A stretch of 19,056 bases of DNA, taken from contig DATLQD010000155.1 in the NCBI GenBank assembly GCA_035535315.1, positions 1 through 19,056 on the forward strand. The letters are read 5' to 3'. Shown here one piece after another: positions 15,991 to 19,056 of this stretch. Within the stretch, counting starts at the first letter, position 1. Each line of letters begins with the position of its first letter. The notes beneath the pieces are model-generated. The model did not search any database. It saw only the letters and a list, made by a program, of their open reading frames with translations, and was not told where the DNA came from. The translations under genes were made by a program, and so were the position numbers. The stretch comes from DASQGA01 sp035535315. GTDB taxonomy: Bacteria > Actinomycetota > Thermoleophilia > Gaiellales > Gaiellaceae.

Positions 15991-17915
15991 TACGAGTGCT
16001 TGGCCCCTTCCTCTTCGTCAATGACCTCGTAATCGGCGTCCTCGACGACCTCGTCGTCGCTTGCGCCGGCACCGTTCCCGTCGCCGGGTGTCGAAGCCGA
16101 AGCTGCCTGCTCCGTCTGAACCTTCTCGTAGACGGCCTGGGCAAGCTTGTGCGAGGCCTCCATGAGCTGCTCGGTCTTCGCCTTGATCTCGGAGACATCC
16201 GAGCCGTCGAGGACCTGGCGCAGCTCTTCGAGCCGGGACTCGATCGTCGAGATCGTCTCTTCGTCGAGCGAGTCGCGATGCTCCTGGAGGCTCTTCTCGG
16301 TCGAGTACGCAAGCGACTCAGCCTGGTTCTTGGCGTCGGCCAACTCGCGCAGGCGACGGGCCTCGTCAGCGTGCGACTCGGCCTCGTGGATCAGCTGCTG
16401 AACCTCTTCCTCCTTGAGGCCCGAGCCGCCCTCGATCCGGATCTGCTGCTGGTTCCCGGATCCGAGGTCCTTCGCCGACACGTTGATGATCCCGTTCGCG
16501 TCGATGTCGAACGTGACCTCCACCTGAGGCATGCCCCGAGGTGCCGGCGGGATGCCGACGAGCTGGAACTTGCCGAGCGTCTTGTTGAACGAAGCCATCT
16601 CGGACTCGCCCTGAAGGACGTGGACCTCGACCGAGGGCTGGTTGTCCTCGGCCGTCGTGAAGGTCTCCGACTTCTTCGTCGGGATGGTCGTGTTGCGATC
16701 GATCAGCTTCGTGAACACGCCGCCCTTCGTCTCGATCCCGAGCGAGAGCGGGGTCACGTCGAGCAGGAGAACGTCCTTGACCTCGCCCTTCAGAACCCCC
16801 GCCTGGATAGCCGCGCCGATGGCGACGACCTCGTCCGGGTTGACGCCCTTGTGCGGGTCCTTGCCGATCAGCTCCTTGACCTTGTCCTGGACGGCAGGCA
16901 TGCGCGTCATGCCGCCGACGAGGATCACGTGATCGATCGCGTTCGCCTCGAGGCCGGCGTCCTTGAGCGCCTGCTTCGTCGGGCCGACGGTCCGTTCGAC
17001 CAGGTCGGCGGTCAGCTCGTTGAGCTTCGCACGCGTGAGCTGGAGATCGAGGTGCTTCGGGCCCTCCTGGGTCGCCGTGATGAACGGCAGATTGATCTGC
17101 GTCGACATGGTCGACGAGAGCTCGATCTTTGCCTTCTCGGCAGCCTCGTAGAGCCGCTGCAGCGCCATCTTGTCCTGCGCCAGGTCTATGCCCTGCTCGC
17201 GCTTGAACTCGGCCACCATCCAGTCGACGATCGCCTTGTCGAAGTTGTCGCCGCCCAGGTGGTTATCGCCGTTGGTCGCTTTTACCTCGAAGACGCCGTC
17301 ACCCAGCTCGAGGACGGACACGTCGAAGGTGCCGCCGCCGAGGTCGAACACGAGAATCGTCTGGTCTGACTCCTTGTCGAGCCCGTAGGCCAGGGCCGCC
17401 GCGGTCGGCTCGTTGATGATGCGAATGACGTTCAGCCCGGCGATCTTGCCGGCGTCCTTCGTTGCCTCCCGCTGCGCGTTGTTGAAGTACGCGGGCACGG
17501 TGACGACCGCGTCCGTGACCGAGTCGCCCAGGTAGGCCTCGGCGTCGGTCTTGAGCTTCTGGAGGATCATCGCGGCGATCTCCGGCGGCGAGTAGTCCTT
17601 CCCGTCCACTCTGACCCTTGCGTCTCCGTTCGAGCCGCCGACGACCTCGTACGGGACGATCTTCTGCTCCTCGGCGACCTCCGAGATCTTCCGGCCCATG
17701 AAGCGCTTGATCGAGAAGATCGTGTTCTGCGGGTTGGTCACCGACTGGCGCTTCGCCGGCGCTCCGACGAGACGCTGGCCGTCCTTCGTGAACGCAACGA
17801 CGGAAGGCGTTGTGCGCCCACCCTCTGCGTTCGGGATGACCGTCGGCTCGCCGCCCTCGAGCACGGCCATGCATGAGTTCGTCGTGCCGAGGTCGATTCC
17901 AATTGTTTTTGCCAT
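15990..17915 (-). CDS. dnaK: Chaperone DnaK (Hsp70)
   Basis: DnaK is the ATP-dependent Hsp70 folding chaperone. The 641-residue protein begins MAKTIGIDLGTTNS, with phosphate-1 loop GIDLGTTNS (6-14), FDLGGGTFDVS as phosphate-2, and the NEPTAAALAYGL adenosine region. It has the substrate domain with LLLDVTPLSLGIETKGG, then a helical lid and an acidic C-terminus (DDEVVEDADYEVIDEEEG) typical of bacterial DnaK. The length is normal. It is the first gene of the operon. GGAAGGA lies four bases before the ATG. An AT-rich promoter region with palindromes lies upstream (17959-17990). HspR encoded downstream is the expected repressor. Confidence 0.98.
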   Translation of the reverse strand: MAKTIGIDLGTTNSCMAVLEGGEPTVIPNAEGGRTTPSVVAFTKDGQRLVGAPAKRQSVTNPQNTIFSIKRFMGRKISEVAEEQKIVPYEVVGGSNGDARVRVDGKDYSPPEIAAMILQKLKTDAEAYLGDSVTDAVVTVPAYFNNAQREATKDAGKIAGLNVIRIINEPTAAALAYGLDKESDQTILVFDLGGGTFDVSVLELGDGVFEVKATNGDNHLGGDNFDKAIVDWMVAEFKREQGIDLAQDKMALQRLYEAAEKAKIELSSTMSTQINLPFITATQEGPKHLDLQLTRAKLNELTADLVERTVGPTKQALKDAGLEANAIDHVILVGGMTRMPAVQDKVKELIGKDPHKGVNPDEVVAIGAAIQAGVLKGEVKDVLLLDVTPLSLGIETKGGVFTKLIDRNTTIPTKKSETFTTAEDNQPSVEVHVLQGESEMASFNKTLGKFQLVGIPPAPRGMPQVEVTFDIDANGIINVSAKDLGSGNQQQIRIEGGSGLKEEEVQQLIHEAESHADEARRLRELADAKNQAESLAYSTEKSLQEHRDSLDEETISTIESRLEELRQVLDGSDVSEIKAKTEQLMEASHKLAQAVYEKVQTEQAASASTPGDGNGAGASDDEVVEDADYEVIDEEEGAKHS

Positions 17916-17919
17916 GTGG

Positions 17920-17926
17920 TCCTTCC
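17920..17926 (-). promoter_or_regulatory. Ribosome binding site for dnaK
   Basis: Read on the minus strand, GGAAGGA ends four bases before the ATG at 17915. It supports the dnaK start and fits a highly expressed first gene of the operon. Confidence 0.6.
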
Positions 17927-17958
17927 TTCGTGGGTTGTTGAAAGAAAATCTAAGTCGG

Positions 17959-17990
17959 ATTGTATCAATGCGAGACCTAGCTAAACCTCG
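17959..17990 (-). promoter_or_regulatory. dnaK operon promoter region with candidate operator palindrome
   Basis: On the minus strand a -10-like TACAAT lies at 17964-17959, inside an 11-bp imperfect palindrome ATTG-ATA-CAAT (17959-17969). Directly upstream is a 20-bp interrupted palindrome CGAG-N3-TAGCTA-N3-CTCG (17971-17990), placed where the -35 element would be; no TTGACA-like -35 is visible. This fits an operator overlapping the promoter. It is not the canonical HAIR site (CTTGAGT-N7-ACTCAAG) nor CIRCE. It could be a diverged HspR site or the target of another regulator; part of the symmetry may be chance. Confidence 0.45.
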
Positions 17991-17994
17991 TAGC

Positions 17995-18020
17995 GCGAGC
18001 CCGACCGCGGGCTAGCTCGC
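17995..18020 (-). terminator. GC-rich hairpin at the end of the decarboxylase gene
   Basis: The decarboxylase stop lies inside nested inverted repeats: AGCCCG-ACCG-CGGGCT (17998-18013) and an alternative outer pair GCGAGC (17995-18000) with GCTCGC (18015-18020). On the minus strand this hairpin follows the end of the decarboxylase gene and precedes the dnaK promoter. There is no T-run after it, so it is at best a weak or Rho-assisted terminator. Confidence 0.3.
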
Positions 18021-19056
18021 GATGACCTGGATCGTTCCGAGCGAGGGATCCGAGCAGTACGCGAGGCGGGTTCCCGCCGCTGCCGCCTCGCGGAGCGCGT
18101 CCAGGAGTGGGGCCGTCACGACCTCGCCGGGAGCGAGTGCCGGGATACCCGGCGGGTAGGGCGCCACGGTCTCCGCTGCGAGCCGTCCCACTGCACGGTC
18201 GGCCGACACGGTCTCACGCGGTGCGAAGAACGCCTCTCGCGGGCTCATGCCGACCTCCGGCTCGATGCTCCAGACCACGCTGGCCCCTCCGGGCTCGCGT
18301 GGTGTTCCTCGGCGATGCTCGAAGGAGCGGAGAAGGGCGTCGGCCAGACGCTCGACGGTCTCCTCCGTGTCCGCGATCGTGAGGAGCGGGATGAGCGTGT
18401 CGCGGTTCGCCAGCTCGAGGCGAATCCCCTCGCTCACGAGGTCGTCCTCGACCTCGAGGCCGTCAGCCCCGGTCGCGGCGAGCGCCAGGACGAGCTTCGT
18501 CGGGTCGTCGGAGTCGACGAGGGTGAGCCCTTCGACGCCGGCCATCCGCTCGCGGAAACCGGCGGCCAGCTCGAGCGTCGTGCCGAGCAGTTCCTCGCCG
18601 CGCGTCGCCATGAGGTGGCGGGCCCGGTCGAGACTCGCGAGGATGGCCGCCGAAGGGCTCGTCGTGTGCAGGAGATCGAAGGCCTCGCTGACACGGGCAA
18701 CGTCGAGCCGGCCGCCTTTCGCAAAGAGGTAGGCGCCCTGCGTGAAGGAGGTCAGCGTCTTGTGAGCGGACACAACCATGGCGTCTGCGCCGAGGGCGAG
18801 GCTGTGTGCCGGGAGCCCCGCGTGAAAGCCGAAGTGCGCCCCCCAGGCCTGGTCGACGATGAGCGGGACGCCCGCTTCGTGACTCAGCCTCGCGAGCCCG
18901 GCCACGTCGCTCACGACGCCTACGAATGAGGGCTCGACGAGGACGACTGCCTGCGCATCCGGCGCGACGGCCAACGCCGCGGCCAGCGCCTCGGTCCGGA
19001 TCCCGTGCGCGACCCCGGTGCGCTGATCGATCTCGGGCCGGATCCAGACGGGCTCG
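18012..19056 (-). CDS. PLP-dependent Orn/Lys/Arg decarboxylase family enzyme (5' end missing)
   Basis: The gene runs off the right edge of the window; 347 residues and a TAG stop are visible. Fold-type I PLP features are clear: PEID..TGVAHGI near the visible start, VDQAWGAHFGFH (D68 contacts the PLP ring nitrogen), and VVSAHKTLTSFTQGAYL with the Schiff-base lysine K99. The C-terminal part has PYPPGIPALAPGE, the family's end domain motif. This resembles the short B. subtilis SpeA/YaaO-type arginine/lysine/ornithine decarboxylases rather than the large inducible enterobacterial ones. The substrate, most likely arginine or lysine feeding polyamine synthesis, is not shown. The gene continues beyond the window, so an internal TTG at 18974 is not its start. 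Confidence 0.88.
   Translation of the reverse strand, partial: EPVWIRPEIDQRTGVAHGIRTEALAAALAVAPDAQAVVLVEPSFVGVVSDVAGLARLSHEAGVPLIVDQAWGAHFGFHAGLPAHSLALGADAMVVSAHKTLTSFTQGAYLFAKGGRLDVARVSEAFDLLHTTSPSAAILASLDRARHLMATRGEELLGTTLELAAGFRERMAGVEGLTLVDSDDPTKLVLALAATGADGLEVEDDLVSEGIRLELANRDTLIPLLTIADTEETVERLADALLRSFEHRRGTPREPGGASVVWSIEPEVGMSPREAFFAPRETVSADRAVGRLAAETVAPYPPGIPALAPGEVVTAPLLDALREAAAAGTRLAYCSDPSLGTIQVIAS

Noticed and set aside
15708..17369. A 553-codon open frame antisense to dnaK
   Set aside because: Antisense frames of dnaK are a known annotation artefact (spurious 'NAD-glutamate dehydrogenase' entries). It is a mirror of conserved DnaK codons, not a gene.

Overview
The window is about 19 kb of gene-dense, high-GC DNA of actinobacterial type. 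A dnaK-grpE-dnaJ-hspR-clpB stress operon, GTG and TTG starts, leaderless-looking promoters and a MazE/AbrB regulator with a zinc ribbon all fit an actinobacterium. My best guess is a deep branch such as Thermoleophilia/Gaiellales, but that placement is inference from protein flavour and was not tested. I see no rRNA, tRNA, CRISPR array, insertion sequence, prophage or integrase. No gap between genes exceeds about 100 bases.

Left part (1-6900): the tail of an AbrB-type regulator, then a minus-strand pair of a ROK sugar kinase and the 16S rRNA methyltransferase rsmI. A LytR-CpsA-Psr (LCP) cell-wall ligase runs outward from the ROK gene and shares its stop with an FmdB-like zinc-ribbon gene. Two paralogous GT-C membrane glycosyltransferases (GT39/PMT type) follow tail to tail with overlapping 3' ends. 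The second is preceded by a 69-residue one-helix membrane protein.

Middle part (6900-11500): a translationally coupled psuK-psuG pair for pseudouridine breakdown (pseudouridine to pseudouridine 5'-phosphate to ribose 5-phosphate plus uracil). Next is a divergent pair of putative peptidoglycan peptidases, an M14 zinc carboxypeptidase resembling murein peptide amidase and a secreted M74 MepA-like endopeptidase. Their short shared control region carries two perfect-arm inverted repeats. A tiny lipoprotein, a 71-residue unknown, a GYD-domain protein and a six-helix membrane protein follow.

Right part (11500-19056): a five-gene chaperone operon on the minus strand, in the order dnaK, grpE, dnaJ, hspR, clpB. 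Every junction overlaps or is a single base apart. DnaK/GrpE/DnaJ with ClpB form the disaggregation and refolding machine, and HspR is its expected repressor. Upstream of dnaK lies an AT-rich promoter with a 20-bp interrupted palindrome that is not the textbook HAIR operator. The window ends inside a PLP-dependent Orn/Lys/Arg decarboxylase-family gene.

I found no convincing novel defence or mobile system. The points most worth a second look are the non-canonical dnaK operator, the paired inverted repeats between the murein peptidase genes, the tail-to-tail GT-C paralogs, and the fusion of clpB into the dnaK operon.
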